Below are positions 23,085 to 36,000 of a stretch of DNA of 64,000 bases, one piece after another. Numbering within the stretch: position 1 is the first letter of the stretch; every line of letters starts with the position of its first letter. A model generated the notes under the pieces. It saw nothing but the letters and a program-made list of their open reading frames with translations, was not told the origin of the DNA and did not search any database. A program made the position numbers and the translations under genes. The DNA is from Monodelphis domestica (Eukaryota; Chordata; Mammalia; Didelphimorphia; Didelphidae): NCBI RefSeq assembly GCF_027887165.1, contig NC_077234.1, forward strand, positions 163,922,877 to 163,986,876. Direction: 5' to 3'.

Positions 23085-23700
23085 TAAATAGAATTGTGGG
23101 CTTGGAGCCAGGAAGATCTATGTTTGGTTTACACCTCATATGCTTACTAGCTGTGTGACCTCAGACAAGTCAATAAACTTCTCTGAGCCTTAGTTTCTTC
23201 ATCTGTAAGATAGGGATGATAATAGTAACTTTTTTACAGGGGTGTATGGATCCTGTCTCAATTTTTCCAGTCTCATTACAGCTTACTGTCCTTCACTATA
23301 CTCTGCAATCCAATGGTGATAACCTCTTTGTTATTGCTTGAAGAAGAAACTCCATCTCCTGACTCCAGGATTTTCTCTTGCTATACCCCATGCTGGGAAT
23401 GCTGTCCCTCCTCATTTCTGCCTCTTGGCCTCCTCTAAGTGCTAGTTAAAATCCCACCTTCTATAGAAAACTCTCCTAGATCCCCTATAATACTATTGCC
23501 TTCTCTCTATTGATTATCTCTAATTTATCCTATCCATATCTCTTTTGTACCTCTCATTTGCATGCTGCCTTCCCCATAAAGACTACAAGCTCCTTGAGGA
23601 CAGAGTCTGTATCTTACCTTTATTTCTATCTCCAGCACTTGATGCAGTATTCAGTATATTTAGTATACTATGTAAATAGTATAAATGCTTGTTGACTTGC
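23085..23700 (+). repeat. MIR followed by L2 3' end
   Basis: 23085-23240 is a MIR relic (TTACTAGCTGTGTGACCTCA). 23245-23700 is an L2-like LINE 3' end (CATGCTGGGAATGCTGTCCC, TAAAATCCCACCTTCTATAG, ACAAGCTCCTTGAGGACAGA). Confidence 0.7.
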
Positions 23701-23814
23701 CTTGTCTCTTTAGTTTACATAAAACAGAATTTTTAAAAACCAGTTTCTCAGAAGTTGATCCCATCTACTGTATAATTGCATCTGAGATCCTTAGCAAGAG
23801 TATCTACAATATTT

Positions 23815-24560
23815 TAAACTAATTTAAAAAAAATCTATTTTCTTTCCTCTCCCGTCCCCACCCCATTGTGAGAAAAAAGAAAATCTTATAACAAATACCA
23901 TAGACAAGCAAAACAAATTCATGTATTAGTCATGTCCAAAAAACACATCTCACTCTATACCCTTCACCCTTCACTCTTCTGTCAAGAATTGGAAATCATG
24001 TTTCATCATGGGTTTTCTGGAATCATGGTTGGTCATTGGGTTGGTTAATTCGTAAGACTTTCAAAGTCGTTTGTCTTCATAATGTTGTTGTTGTATAAAT
24101 TATTCTCCTGGTTCTGCTCATTTCACTCTGCATCAGTTCAGACAAGTATTTCCAGGTTTCTCTTAAACCATCACATTCCATAATCTCTTCTAGCACAAGA
24201 GTATTTTTATATTCATATATATGTATATGTATGTATATATCTATAATTGCTGAGCATACTCAGTCACTTCTCGATTAATGGACATCCCCTAAGTTACATC
24301 ACAAATAGCTCCCCCCCCCCATTTATCTCTTTGGAGTATAGGTCCTGGAATAGTGTTTTGGGGTCAAATTGTTTAGCAAATTGGGGGGGGGGGTATCATT
24401 TCAAATTGCCTTCCAGATGCCTAGACCTATTCACAGCTTCACCAACAGTACATCAGTACATTACTAATGTGCCTGTTTTCCTGTACTCTTATCTATTCTT
24501 AATGGAAGCTATGGTGAGGCTTAGCTCAGAATTCTTTGTGGGGATATTCTCATTTTGAGA
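23815..24560 (-). repeat. Old L1 3' part
   Basis: Minus strand. CCTGGTTCTGCTCATTTCAC and TCACCAACAGTACATCAGTA are old L1 words. It contains C(10) at 24311-24320 and G(11) at 24383-24393, which are simple homopolymers. Confidence 0.7.
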
Positions 24561-26080
24561 TGAGTCTTTGGGCTAGAATTGATAAAAATATCACATAAAA
24601 GACAACATTAGTACTAAAGACATAGCATGAAATGCATCATAGGACCAAAAACATTATTTCTTTTAGAAAAGGCCAATTTCCTGTGGGCTGCGAGTTTGGG
24701 GCAATGGTTTGCTATCTAAGGAAAATGTTTCCTCCGTAAAAGAGAAGAAATGCTCCAATGATCGTAACTTGGGATTCTAGCTAATTCCCAGGTCATGCCA
24801 TTTTGCTCATGACTGGCCTAATTGGTGGGACAGAGTAATGATGTAACCTGTCGAGACAGTGAGAAGAGGAGTTGCTGTGAGAGCTGTTGGGGAAAAAGGG
24901 AATGGCAAGGTTCCAAATTCTTTGGGGAAAGTTACATGGAGACCAATAATGACTTTGGGAGTGACAGACATGTAGGTGTTTTGATATTTGCCACAGGGAA
25001 ATGAGGGATGCAGCAACGGATGATCTAAAGCAGGTGAGCTCATTTGCTACAAGAGGGAGTTGCAGGTAGAACTAGGGGCATGTGAAGACAGTTTATAACG
25101 ACTCCACTGGGAGGAGAAATGTCAGATAACGAACAAGAAAGGTGATATTGGAGTAATGGCCCTCTTTGAGGTGAGAGAGCAACAACTGTCTAGTGGACTC
25201 AGCTAGCATGCATGGTCTTGTGCCTTCTTTGGGAGCAAGAGTGGAGAAAAAAGACAGGAGGGATGATAGTGTTGCAGAAGTAGCAGAAAGAGGGGAAAAC
25301 AATAGATTAGAGGTTAGGGTCAGAATTTGTGAGTAATAGAAAGGTATTGAGGGGTGAAAGGAATGAAGCAGGTATGGAAAAAATCGTCAGGTGATGTTTA
25401 TATTGATTTCATTAAAAATTACAAAATATCAATAATTACAAGATACTAATAAAATATTATTTTAAGTTACTTCCTATAAATTGGCCCCTCTTTAATGTCT
25501 CTGCTTAATCAGATTGTGAAAATTAATATCAGTCCCAATTAACTAGGCAAAAGTAAGCTGTCATTAAACAGAGGGAGATGTCATTAAATTCTTTCAAAGT
25601 TTTTCTTTTCTTTTTTGAGAAAAAGAACTGAAAATATTCGCTATTAATTTTTATGCCCCGCCCTGATGATAATAACTGAGCTTATAGCATACACTACTAT
25701 GGGAGCCAATATTGCCGTGCCAACTGTCCTTTTCTGTAGAATATTCCTAGTATAAAATTTAACTATGGGCTTAGTTTTAAATCTAAAGGTTCTAAATATT
25801 TTATTTTTAGTTATCTTTCTTTATCCTGAGCACAAACAACCCAATATTTAATAATACTGAGTAGGAATGAAGTAAATGTTCCATTTATTCCCACTGACCT
25901 AGGGAGTTTTTCATTTATGTGAAAGAGAATTTAAGAAATATCTGTTCCTGCTCTATTCTGTTTTTTGAAGCAATATTCTTAATTACCAGACATTTTTCTC
26001 ACTTAGACCTTCCCCCCTCCATAAAGACAGAAAGATAGATAGAAAGGAAAAAACATAGAAATTTAGACCAAACAAAAAGT
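24561..26080. other. Unassigned unique DNA, AT-rich core at 25380-25640
   Basis: No transposon or exon recognised over 1.5 kb. The core holds several ATTA/TAAT words (homeodomain-type half-sites) and no simple repeat. Confidence 0.35.
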
Positions 26081-26119
26081 TAACATTTATATAAGTGCTT
26101 TATGGTTTACCAAGCATTT

Positions 26120-26350
26120 TGTTATTGTCATTCAGTTTTTAGTGGTGTCCAACTCTTCCTTATGCCATTTAGGGGTTTTCTTTGCAAAGATATTGGAATG
26201 GTTTGTCATTTCCTTCTCCAGCTCATTTTACAGATGAGGAAACTGAGGTAAACAGAGTTAAGTGCTTTTCCCAGGGTCATACAGCTAGTCTGAGGTGTTC
26301 CTGATTCAAGGCCCAGGGTTTTTATTCACTGCATCACTTAGCTGCCTTTC
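26120..26350 (-). repeat. SINE type B
   Basis: Minus strand: GGTTTTCTTTGCAAAGATAT, TTTGTCATTTCCTTCTCCAG, CAGATGAGGAAACTGAGGTA, to GCATCACTTAGCTGCC at the right end. Confidence 0.85.
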
Positions 26351-26382
26351 TTTCTAAAGCTTAATGCTTTAGAAATATAATA

Positions 26383-26575
26383 AGGGGAAGCTGGTGGCTC
26401 AGTGGATTGAGAGCCAGGCCCAGAGATGGGACGTCCTGGGTTCAAATTTGGCCTCAGACACTTCCCAGCTGTGTGACCCTGGGCAAGTCACTTGACTCCG
26501 ATTGCCTAATCCTTACCACATTTCTGCCTTAGAACCAATACACAGTATTGATTCTAAGATGGAAGGTAAGGGTTT
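26383..26575 (+). repeat. SINE type A
   Basis: Full-length: GTGGCTCAGTGGATTGAGAG head, TTCCCAGCTGTGTGACCCTG body, ATGGAAGGTAAGGGTTTTAA tail. Confidence 0.88.
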
Positions 26576-26599
26576 TAAATAAATAAATATTAGATTATT

Positions 26600-27360
26600 T
26601 GATCCCCATAGCCATCCTGGGCAGTAGGTTTTACCTAGTTTTCCTATATTAGAATGAGGAAACTGAGTCAGACAGAAATTGTAACTTGCTCAGGGCCATA
26701 TAGCTTATAAATTATCTGAAGCTATATTGAATTATGGTTTTCCTCACTCCAAGTCCAATACACTAGCCATTGTGACATCTAGCCACAAAGAAAGTTAAAA
26801 AAAAAATAACCCTTGTATCATATAAGCATAGTCAAGCAAAGCCGATTCCCACCTTTCTGCATTCAAGAATAGATCTCTCATTCTGCATATTTAAATATCA
26901 TATTTGAGATGGGCAGCGCCTTTTTAAGTCTTCTGGAATCATGTTTGATCATCTCAGTGATCAGAGTTCTCAAGTCTTTCACAGTATCACAATATTGATT
27001 TTATAGATGAGGGCAATGGGAGCCCAATGAAATTCAGTGATGTGTACAAGGTGGCATAGGAAGAAACAAAGGCAGGTTTAGAAGTTAGGTCTTCAACTCT
27101 AAATTTAGTCCCCCATTATGCCATACTGTTAGATAATGGGTTTTTTAAATTCTTATTTTTCAATAGCAATTCATAACTCTGAGAAAGAAGTGTTGACCTA
27201 CATCAGTGGAGGGAATGTTACTTGGATGCGATCAGATGGGGTAATGGCAAGATTCCTAATCTTGAAATCCTAAGACTCCTAGGTTCGAAGTGTGCCTCAA
27301 ACATATAGAGATATATGATCCTGGGGAAGGCATTTAACCTTGATCATTGCTTTCCTTGTA
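26600..27360. repeat. MIR relics and an L1 tail
   Basis: 26600-26790 MIR minus. 26800-27000 is an old L1 tail on the minus strand (GGAATCATGTTTGATCATCT). 27000-27130 MIR minus. 27200-27360 MIR-like plus (ACTCCTAGGTTCGAAGTGTG). Confidence 0.5.
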
Positions 27361-27740
27361 TGTTAAAAAAAAAAAGGAATAGAAGTATCTAAGAGATTAT
27401 TGAGAGAAGAGAGAACAGGGACTTTGCATTCTTTAGTATATAACTAATATAATCCTTATAAATATAGTTATCAAAAGAAGCCTCATCATTTTAACTTGAA
27501 TTTCTTAGTGTTCAGGGTTCTTCATTTTAATGGAGAAAGTAGTGGGTGATTATCAAGCATAAACAATCCTATCCTCCCTCCTCCAGCAAATGCAGGACTT
27601 TAGAGGATTGACTCTCTTCTTCCATTCTGTGAGGGGTTACCAGGTATTCAATTTCATCTGAGTGAGGAGGAAGAGAGGCGAAAAAATGCATTTAAAAGAG
27701 ATTCTCCCATGGATAATCCCATTCGTTATCTGCTTCTCCA
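27361..27740. other. Unassigned DNA next to the SLC15A1 3' end
   Basis: No repeat recognised; could include downstream poly(A) elements of SLC15A1. Confidence 0.35.
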
Positions 27741-28661
27741 TTTATTGAGCTCAGAGAACACCAGAAGGCTGGCTATCAAGAGATGAAATTTTTGGTCAAG
27801 AAACCCATCCAAGATGTGTAAGCCTTCTGATTAAGTTGAAAGAGTTAATATCCACACTCATTATTTCAAAAGAGCTGCCTTCACTGACAGTCTAGAAGGG
27901 CACAAACTGAAGACAGAAACTGGGAAAAGATGGAAACTTAAATTTGTAGGTCCCAAATTGCCCTTGAGGAGTATATTTACAGAATCCAGCCATTGAAATG
28001 ACATTCTGCCAAGTGTCCAAAATCCAACAAATAAAACTGTTCTCTTGCCCCAAAGCATAAATCCTAAATATTTATTTTTAGGAACAGGAGTTTATCCAAT
28101 ATACCATTTATTTATACTCTCAGTACCATAACTGGCCTTTACCTGAATGGTTTTTTGAATTACCTAAACAGCTTAAACAGAGGTAGGGGTTGGTGAAAGA
28201 GGACAGTAAAGTAATACTAAGTGGTAATTAGACATTCATACCCTGAAATATTGGTTGTTTGATTCATTTTTAGCATGGGATTTGGTTACATTTCCTAATA
28301 TTCTTCTCTGTAATACATGTACGGATGTGCAGACAGTATGGTATATTCTGAAAGTTGTTTTTTCACAATAAAAAAGGGAACACACAAAAATAATAGTTCT
28401 CTTCCATGGAGAATAGTCTTCACCAAAGTTAAGTTTGTTATAAAAATTAATTTTGTGCTTTCTTTTTAAAAGCAAAGCTATAAATGGTTCCAGAGTTTGA
28501 TGTTCATTCCAGCTGAGAAGAGTTAGCTCGGCATGGTTGTCCACCACAGGTATTGACAAATTGAGTTCTTTGTCATCAATCACAATCCAATAGCAGACTG
28601 CTCAGACTACAGTAGTCCTTTATGTGAACTCTCTGCCATTCCCCACATTTGTTCTTAATAT
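27741..28661 (-). other. SLC15A1: SLC15A1 3' UTR (extent uncertain)
   Basis: Sequence after the stop has no recognisable transposon and no continuing reading frame of interest. On the minus strand AATAAA occurs at 28107-28112, 28071-28076 and 27741-27746, giving UTRs of roughly 0.57, 0.6 or 0.94 kb; the last is closest to what I remember of the human 3' UTR. Which site is used cannot be told from sequence. Confidence 0.5.
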
Positions 28662-28868
28662 TCACATCGCTGTCTGTGAAAACGAGTCAGGTTTTTCATA
28701 TGGATCAGATACAACCCCAGCTTTTCGACCATTCCTTTTTTTGTCTTCATCATCATCAAACTGGGCTTCAATTTCTGCTGGATTAACGTAGGTGTAGTAG
28801 TACGCCATGATGGCAAATATAATGCAAACGGCCAACAGCAACGCAGCAAAGAGAATATACTCGGCCCA
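28662..28868 (-). CDS. SLC15A1: SLC15A1 terminal coding exon 23 (helix 12, C-terminal tail, stop)
   Basis: 207 bases including TGA. The acceptor is TTAAAG. It encodes [40 protein letters not shown], then a tail of 28 residues ending SFSQTAM. Helix 12 and the [10 protein letters not shown] segment are conserved; the distal cytoplasmic tail is unlike human (ending NSQKQM) and the exon is 5 codons longer than the human one. A further open frame upstream of the acceptor is intronic. Confidence 0.96.
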   Translation of the reverse strand, partial: WAEYILFAALLLAVCIIFAIMAYYYTYVNPAEIEAQFDDDEDKKRNGRKAGVVSDPYEKPDSFSQTAM

Positions 28869-30002
28869 CTTTAAAGATGTAGAAATAGTTGAGAGAAAAG
28901 AGAGGAAAAAATCATTAGCAGAGATAGACTTCAGGGAAATTTTCCTGTGACTAATGTGACCTGTAGTCATAATGTAGAAAGTCCATGGTGAGGGGCAGCT
29001 AGATGGTTCAGTGGATAAAGAACCAGGCCTGGAGATGGGAAGTCCTGAGTTCAGACACTTCCTAGCTGTGTGATCCTGGGCAAGTCACTTAACCCCCATC
29101 ACCTAGCCCTTATTGCTCTTCTGCTTTAGAATCAATATTGAGTCTAAGATAAAAGGCAAAGTTGTTTGTTTGTTTTTAAGGCAGGTCAAAAGGTTTTAAT
29201 AATACTTTCCAAGGAAGAGCTGTAATGTAATGACTTGGGAAAGTAAAACATTTTTATATACTATAATCACATGAACGTTTACTGTATTAATGAATGAATA
29301 TAGAAGCCTAAGTAAAAGTTGGAATAATAAATTATTGCCCTCTTCTCTCTGTTAACAATGTCTTTTCTTTGGTGTAAGTTTAAGCTCACCATATTTAAAA
29401 GTCCCTTAGGTAGCTAGCTCTGAAATGGCAAAATTATTATCTTCTAAGTGTTAATATAATTAATTATTAATGCATTAATAATTATGTATACTATATTAAC
29501 AAATAATAAATAAAATAGTTAATAAAACATGAAGCAATGCCATTTTAAAAAGTATTTAATCTCTATGAACTTAAAAATTAAATGTGGCATTTTGCTTTGA
29601 GAAGAATAGATATCATGCTATTAAAATTCATTCATTCCTACTTATCTTCTTTCAAAATTTAAATTGTATTTGGCATGTTCCATATCCTGGGCAAGAAATT
29701 TACTGATTAATACAAGTAGCAATAAATGGACTGGTTTCTGTTTCTTTTGCTTGAATTATCTGAAGAACTGCAGAGTTCTGCCATTTAAAACTGAAAATCT
29801 AGCCCTAGAGTGACACATTTAGAAAGGTTTTCAGACCTTTACAAATTTAGAAAGGGCATCAGAGAAATAGTCAAAATGCAAGTAGCACCCGGATCTATGC
29901 ATTTATTGATAATTTAATTTAGATAATCAAAGTTCCTCTATTTTTTTTCCTTAGGTGGAACACACATACACACTGTATACACACTCAGATATCTCACCAC
30001 CA

Positions 30003-30050
<48 letters not shown>

Positions 30051-33000
30051 CATCATGAAAATCGAAGGCTTATTTTAAAAATGTATTGAACTACTTCCTC
30101 TCTACTCCCAGCATATGGGCTTCCATTTGGCTCAGTTTGGGGAGGGAGGGCAGGAAAGAAATGGAAAGATATGGCACCCTTGTGACCGCAATGTAGAGTT
30201 GCTTCGCTGCTACCAACAATATTGAATGCTGAGAATATGCGTGAGCTCAACAGTGAAGCTAAGTGTCTTTGCCCAAGTGGAGTGAAAGAGACTGAACACA
30301 ACCAGGGCTCTTTTAAGCATTTACTTACCTGTTCACTGAACTGTCCTGCCCCAGCCACAATAAGAACAATGATGTTTCCAACAGCCACTGTGAGCAGCCA
30401 GCCTGCTTGAAGCACTGACTTCATATTGGAAGGAGCCTGTAGAAATCAGACATGAGCAAAATAATTCAAATTCATCAACACCCGGAAGATTTCATTTACT
30501 GCTTGGGTGAAACTAAAATGTTATCATTAAGCCAATCATTCTGGCTTGTAGATAGAAGAGGAAAAAAAGGATCATTAAGCCAGGTGTGGAAAATATCCTT
30601 GCAATAATCACTTAGCCAGGATAAGATAAGGAATGATATTAAAAAATGGGTGCAAGGGTAAAGGGAAAGGCGGTTCTCTCTTATTTACCCAAACACATGC
30701 TAGGTTGATGTTAAACATGTGACCTTAATGAGTCTTTTAAAATATTGTTTCTGGGAATAGTTTCTATGTGAGCTGGTCTAATTGCTACTGAACAGCTGTG
30801 GAATTAAAATATTTATTATCACTAATACAGTTAATTCTCTTAAGGAGAATCTAAAATTATTAGATGGGAAAAAGTCATTCTCAACATGTGTAAGTCAATG
30901 GTTATACTAACCTCTGGCACCTGCCTATCAACACACACACATGAACAAATGTTTCCCCAGAAAATTGTTCATCTGAGAAAATTAATTTGGATAAAGGGGA
31001 ACTGTAACAATTTAGGATTCCAGACCTTGTTTAGTAACCATGTATTTGATTAAAGTCCCATTCTAATAAATTGAATTCATTAAACTATTCCAACTTCTTT
31101 AACCATACAACTGTTAACAAAGCATTCTATTACTTATTACAAAGATGGTTTGAGTAAGAAATCAAACAGCATTTGGGTTATTCTGAACTTCATTAACTGA
31201 TAATGTGGTTTGATGCCCCCAAAATCTGTTTTGGATTCTCATTATAGCATCAAAAAGTGAAGGATTGGAATGATATTGATAACTGTCATTGAGACTGATA
31301 TGGCCACATGCCCAAGTGCTTATGGGAAGACCAACAGAGATCACAGGGTTTTAGAGTTGGAAAAGGTCTAGTCTAACCCCTCAGTTTTTACAGATGAGAG
31401 GTGAAGAACCCTGAAGTTGCAGTTGGTAATGGTGGATGTGGGGTCTATGTCTGAATCAATTCAACACTCATCCCACACAACTGTAAGGTTAGAAATGGAT
31501 AAACATTTGATTCATGTTCTAAATCCTCAAGTCATAGGAACACAAAAATTCTTTTAGTCAATACTTTGTGAATTTTGTTACTTTTAAGTTTTCTCAGTGA
31601 GAACAGGAACTATGACAATTGAACTTTCCCAAGACATTAGGTATGGAGAAAGGCAAAATTTTAATTGATTTTCTAAAAATCTAGGCTTGAATATTGCCTT
31701 TTGCCCCAGAACTTGAGTCAGTGGCTAGGTTGTTCACTAGGTGGGAAGATTCCCTGCTTTCCATCATTCCAATTCATTTTGGCTAAGTTATTTATATGGC
31801 TTACTATGCATAAATTTTCACATGAACCTTAAAAAAGATTAAGAACAAAATTGTTCTAATACTGCTTCAAAGAGAAATGATTGAATGTGTATGAAGTCAT
31901 GATATTTCTAGATGTACAACCTAAACAACAAGAGTATAAACATGAATGTTCTTAGAGAAAAAGTGAATATAGAACCTGTGAATATGAGAACTCCAGCCCA
32001 GTAACAGAGAAGACAACTTCACCACAGGTCAGAAGGAAATATTGTGGGATCTGTAGAGCCATATTAACCGTATTGGCCGGGATATCATTAAAAGTCTTTA
32101 AAGCTAGGCCGTTGGTATCACACTAAAGAAATAAGGGAGGAGAAAGAAAAAGATAGAAAGATTAATGCATTGTTTCTTCTTTTAAAAAAGCAGTGAGAGT
32201 TCTGTGTTTGTATCCCAAAGAGATAATGAAAAATGTTTGTACAAAAATATTTATAGTTTTGCTTTTTGTGGCATCAAAACATTGGAAAAAGAGGGGGTGT
32301 CAATTGATTGGGGAATGGCTGAACAAATTGTGGTTTATGATGTGATGGAATACTATGGTTGTCTAAGGAATAATGAACTGCTTGATTTCTATAAAACCTG
32401 GGAACACCTCCATGAACAGATGCGGAGTGAAATGAGCAGAACCAGGAGAACATTGTATACAGTAACTGAAACATTGTGGGATGAACAAAATGTAATAGAC
32501 TCTGCTACTAGTAGCAATGCAATGATCCAGGGCAATCCCGAGAGAGATTTATGATAAATAACTATGAGAGCAGAAATGCAGAAGAAAAAAAATGATTTTT
32601 CACTTGATTTATATGGGTATATGTTAAAAGATCACTCAATTACAAATATAAACAATATGGAAATTGGTTTTGAACAATAATAATAACCCAGTGGAATTGC
32701 ATGTCAGCTTCAGAAGGGGGGAGGGAAGAAAGGAGGGAGAGAACATGAATCATGTAACCATAAAAAAATATTCTAAATAAATAAATATTTTTTAAAAGCA
32801 GTGAGGGGGGCTGCCCTTCAATTGGGGAATGGCTGAACAAATTGTAGTATATGTTGGTGATGGAATACTATTGTGCTCAAAGGAATAATAAAGTGGAGGA
32901 ATTCCATGGGGACTGGAACAATCTCCAGGAAGTGATGCAGAGTGAAAGGAGCAGAGCCAGGAGAACATTGTACACAGAGACTGAAACACTGTGGTACAAT

Positions 33001-36000
33001 CGAATGTAATAGACTTCTCCATTAGTGGCAATGCAGTGATCCTGAACAACTTGGAGGAATCTATGAAAAAAATCATTATCCACATTCAGAGGAAACACTG
33101 TGGGAGTAGAAACACAGAAGAAAAACAACTGCTTGAATACATGGGTGGAAGGGATATGATTGGGGCTGTAGACTCTAAATGAGCATCCTAATGCAAACAC
33201 CAACAACATGGAAATAGGTTCTGATCAAGGACACAAGTAATATCCAATGAAATTGCATGTGGGCTGTGAGAAGGGTGGGTGAAGGGGAGGGAGGGAAATA
33301 ATGTGATTATTGTAACCAAGGAATAATGTTCTAAATTGACTAAATAAATTAATTCAAATTAAAACAAACAAATAAATAAACAAATCTTAAAAAAAAGCAG
33401 TGAGGGGATTTTGAAGGTTAAGGTACAGTCATGCGTTTTGTTTTCTTTTAATCAAAATACACAATGAGCATTTTTAATGAAATTTAAGGAAGTTACCCTA
33501 ATTCACAAGAAAGAATTATAGAATTACATCTTAATGAACTGTGTTTGCCAACAATATTTCTTTCAGAGGGTGAGGACAAAATTTGAGCCAAGAGATAGCT
33601 TCTTAAAAGGAGAAAAATCTGTCTCAAATTCTATTGGTCATTAATGCTTCAAGAACATAGGGCTTGGGGGCAGCTGGGTAGCTCAGGGAATCCTAGGTTC
33701 AAATCTGACCTCAGACACTTCCCAGCTGTGTCACCCTGGGCAAATCACTTGACCCCCACTGCCTAACCCTTACCACTCTTCTGCCTTGGAATCAATACAT
33801 AGTATTGATTCCAAGATGGAAGGTAAGGGTTAAAAAAAAAAAAGAAGATAGGGCTTGATGTTTTTAAGAACAAGATTGCATTATAGAATACAAATCAAGA
33901 AGATTGTTTAAACATGAATTAGAATTCAAGTTAGAAGTAATGTTTAAAAAGTTTCAAATGAAAATAAATAAATACTAAAGTTATCACTTCCTTTGAAATA
34001 CCAGAAATATCAGAAAATTAACTATCGTGATATGGGAAAGATAGATACAAATAGCACAGAAATTTATAACAATTCTCTTACAATGGGATTAGTAACTTAC
34101 CTTTGTAATCACATAGGTATATGCACTGCCAAATTCAAGTCTTGGAGACTTGCCACTGCAGACCCCTTTAATTTCAATAGTTTTTCTATTGAGAATGGAA
34201 AAAAAAAAGAAATTCTTTTATAGCCATTTTTTTCATAAGCAAAGGCTTTCATATACATTTTTACTTTAAAAATTTCAATGAATCAATATCTATTTCTCCA
34301 TCACCATCACTTCGGAGTTGGAGTTAGGGAACTCTCTTGCAACAAACATGCACAGACTACCAAATGAAAACCCTTGGTGTCCAAAAGCTCCCAAAATGTT
34401 TCATTCTGCATCTGAAATCTATTGTCTCTTTGTCAGGAGGTGAGTAGTATGCTTCATCGATGGGCCTCCTAACATCGTAGCTGGTTATTGCTAGAGACTT
34501 CCAAAATTGTTCATCTTTACATTATCACATAAGTTGTTCTGATTCTATTAATTTTACTCTGTATCTGTTCATACAAGTCTTCCCAGGTTTCTCTAAAAAT
34601 ATCATTTTTATAATTTTTATAATACACTCACATATCATAATTTTTTATCCACTTACCATCTAATGTTTCCCCCTTTAGTTTCTAATTCTTTGCCTGCAAA
34701 AAACTGGCATGAACATTTTTATTTATAGGCGTTCTCCTCCTCTTTCTTTGATCTCTTTGGGATTTAAGATTAGTTGTGATATTTTGAGGATGCACCATAT
34801 GCACCATTTAGTAACTTTTGTGTAGTATTTCCAATTTGCTACCCAGAATGGCTGAACCAGTTCACAACTCTACAAACAGTTTATTATTATATCTATTTTT
34901 CTGCAACCCTTTCAAGACTTGTGGTTATCATTTTTTCCAATTTAATAAGTGTAAGATTAAACTCCAGAGTTACTTTAATTTGTATTTCTCTAATCATTAG
35001 TGATCTAAAGCATTATTTCATATGCTACTGATAACAGATTTTTTCTCTGAAGACAGTCTGTTCCTATCCTTTGATTATTTATCAGTTAGGGAATATATCT
35101 CATTCTTATAAATGTGAATCAGTTCCTTATATATTTTGGAAATAAGACTCTTATCAGAAAAGCTTGATGCAAAGATTTTTTTCTCTCATTTATATGATTC
35201 TGTTCTAGTTTTACCTTAATTGATTTTGTTTGTGCAAAAGCTTTTCAATTTTATGTAATCAAAATTGTCCACTATATCCTTTGTAATCAATCCTCTCTAG
35301 CCTTTGTTTGGTCATGAACTGTTCCCTCGTCTATAGAGCTGAAAAGTAATCACTTCCTTGATCCCCTATTTATGTCAAACTTTATTTCTAAATTATGTAT
35401 TCATCGGAACTTTTTTAGTGGACTTTGGGAGATATATAGTTTCTGTCAGACTGTTTCCCAGATTTCCCATAAGTCCATGTCAAAGATTAAGTTTTTATTT
35501 CAGCATCTAGGTTTTTCAATTCTACTGTGTATGTTTATTCCTACATATGGTGCACCTAATCTATCCCACTGATTGGTCTCTCTATTTCTTAAATAGTATC
35601 CAGCCATTTTGATGACTGCTTTAATTTAGTCTGAGATCTGGTAATGATAGGCATCCTTCCTTCTTAGTCTCCCCACCTCCCACCCACCATGGATATTTCT
35701 CTTGAGTTTCTTGATCTTTCATTCATCTAGATGAATTCTGTTATTTTGTTCTAGCTCCATAAAGTAATTCTTTGGCAGTTTGATGGAGAAATTTCCCCCC
35801 AACTTTCTCCTTCCCTTCTAATCTTGATTGCATTGATTGTTTGCATAAATTCTTTTTAATTTCATATAATCAAAATTATCAAGTTGACATCTATAATGCT
35901 CTCTATCTCTTTTTGGTCAGAAATTCTTCCTTTCTTTATAAATCTGACAGGTAATTTATTCCATGCTTCCATAATTTGTTTATGGTATCATTCCCTACAG

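Noticed and set aside
24311..24393. C(10) and G(11) runs as a possible stem or regulatory signal
   Set aside because: Simple homopolymers inside an old L1; no consistent paired flanks.
28236..28583. 115-codon minus-strand open frame after the SLC15A1 stop
   Set aside because: Lies in the presumed 3' UTR, has no recognisable domain and no splice context.
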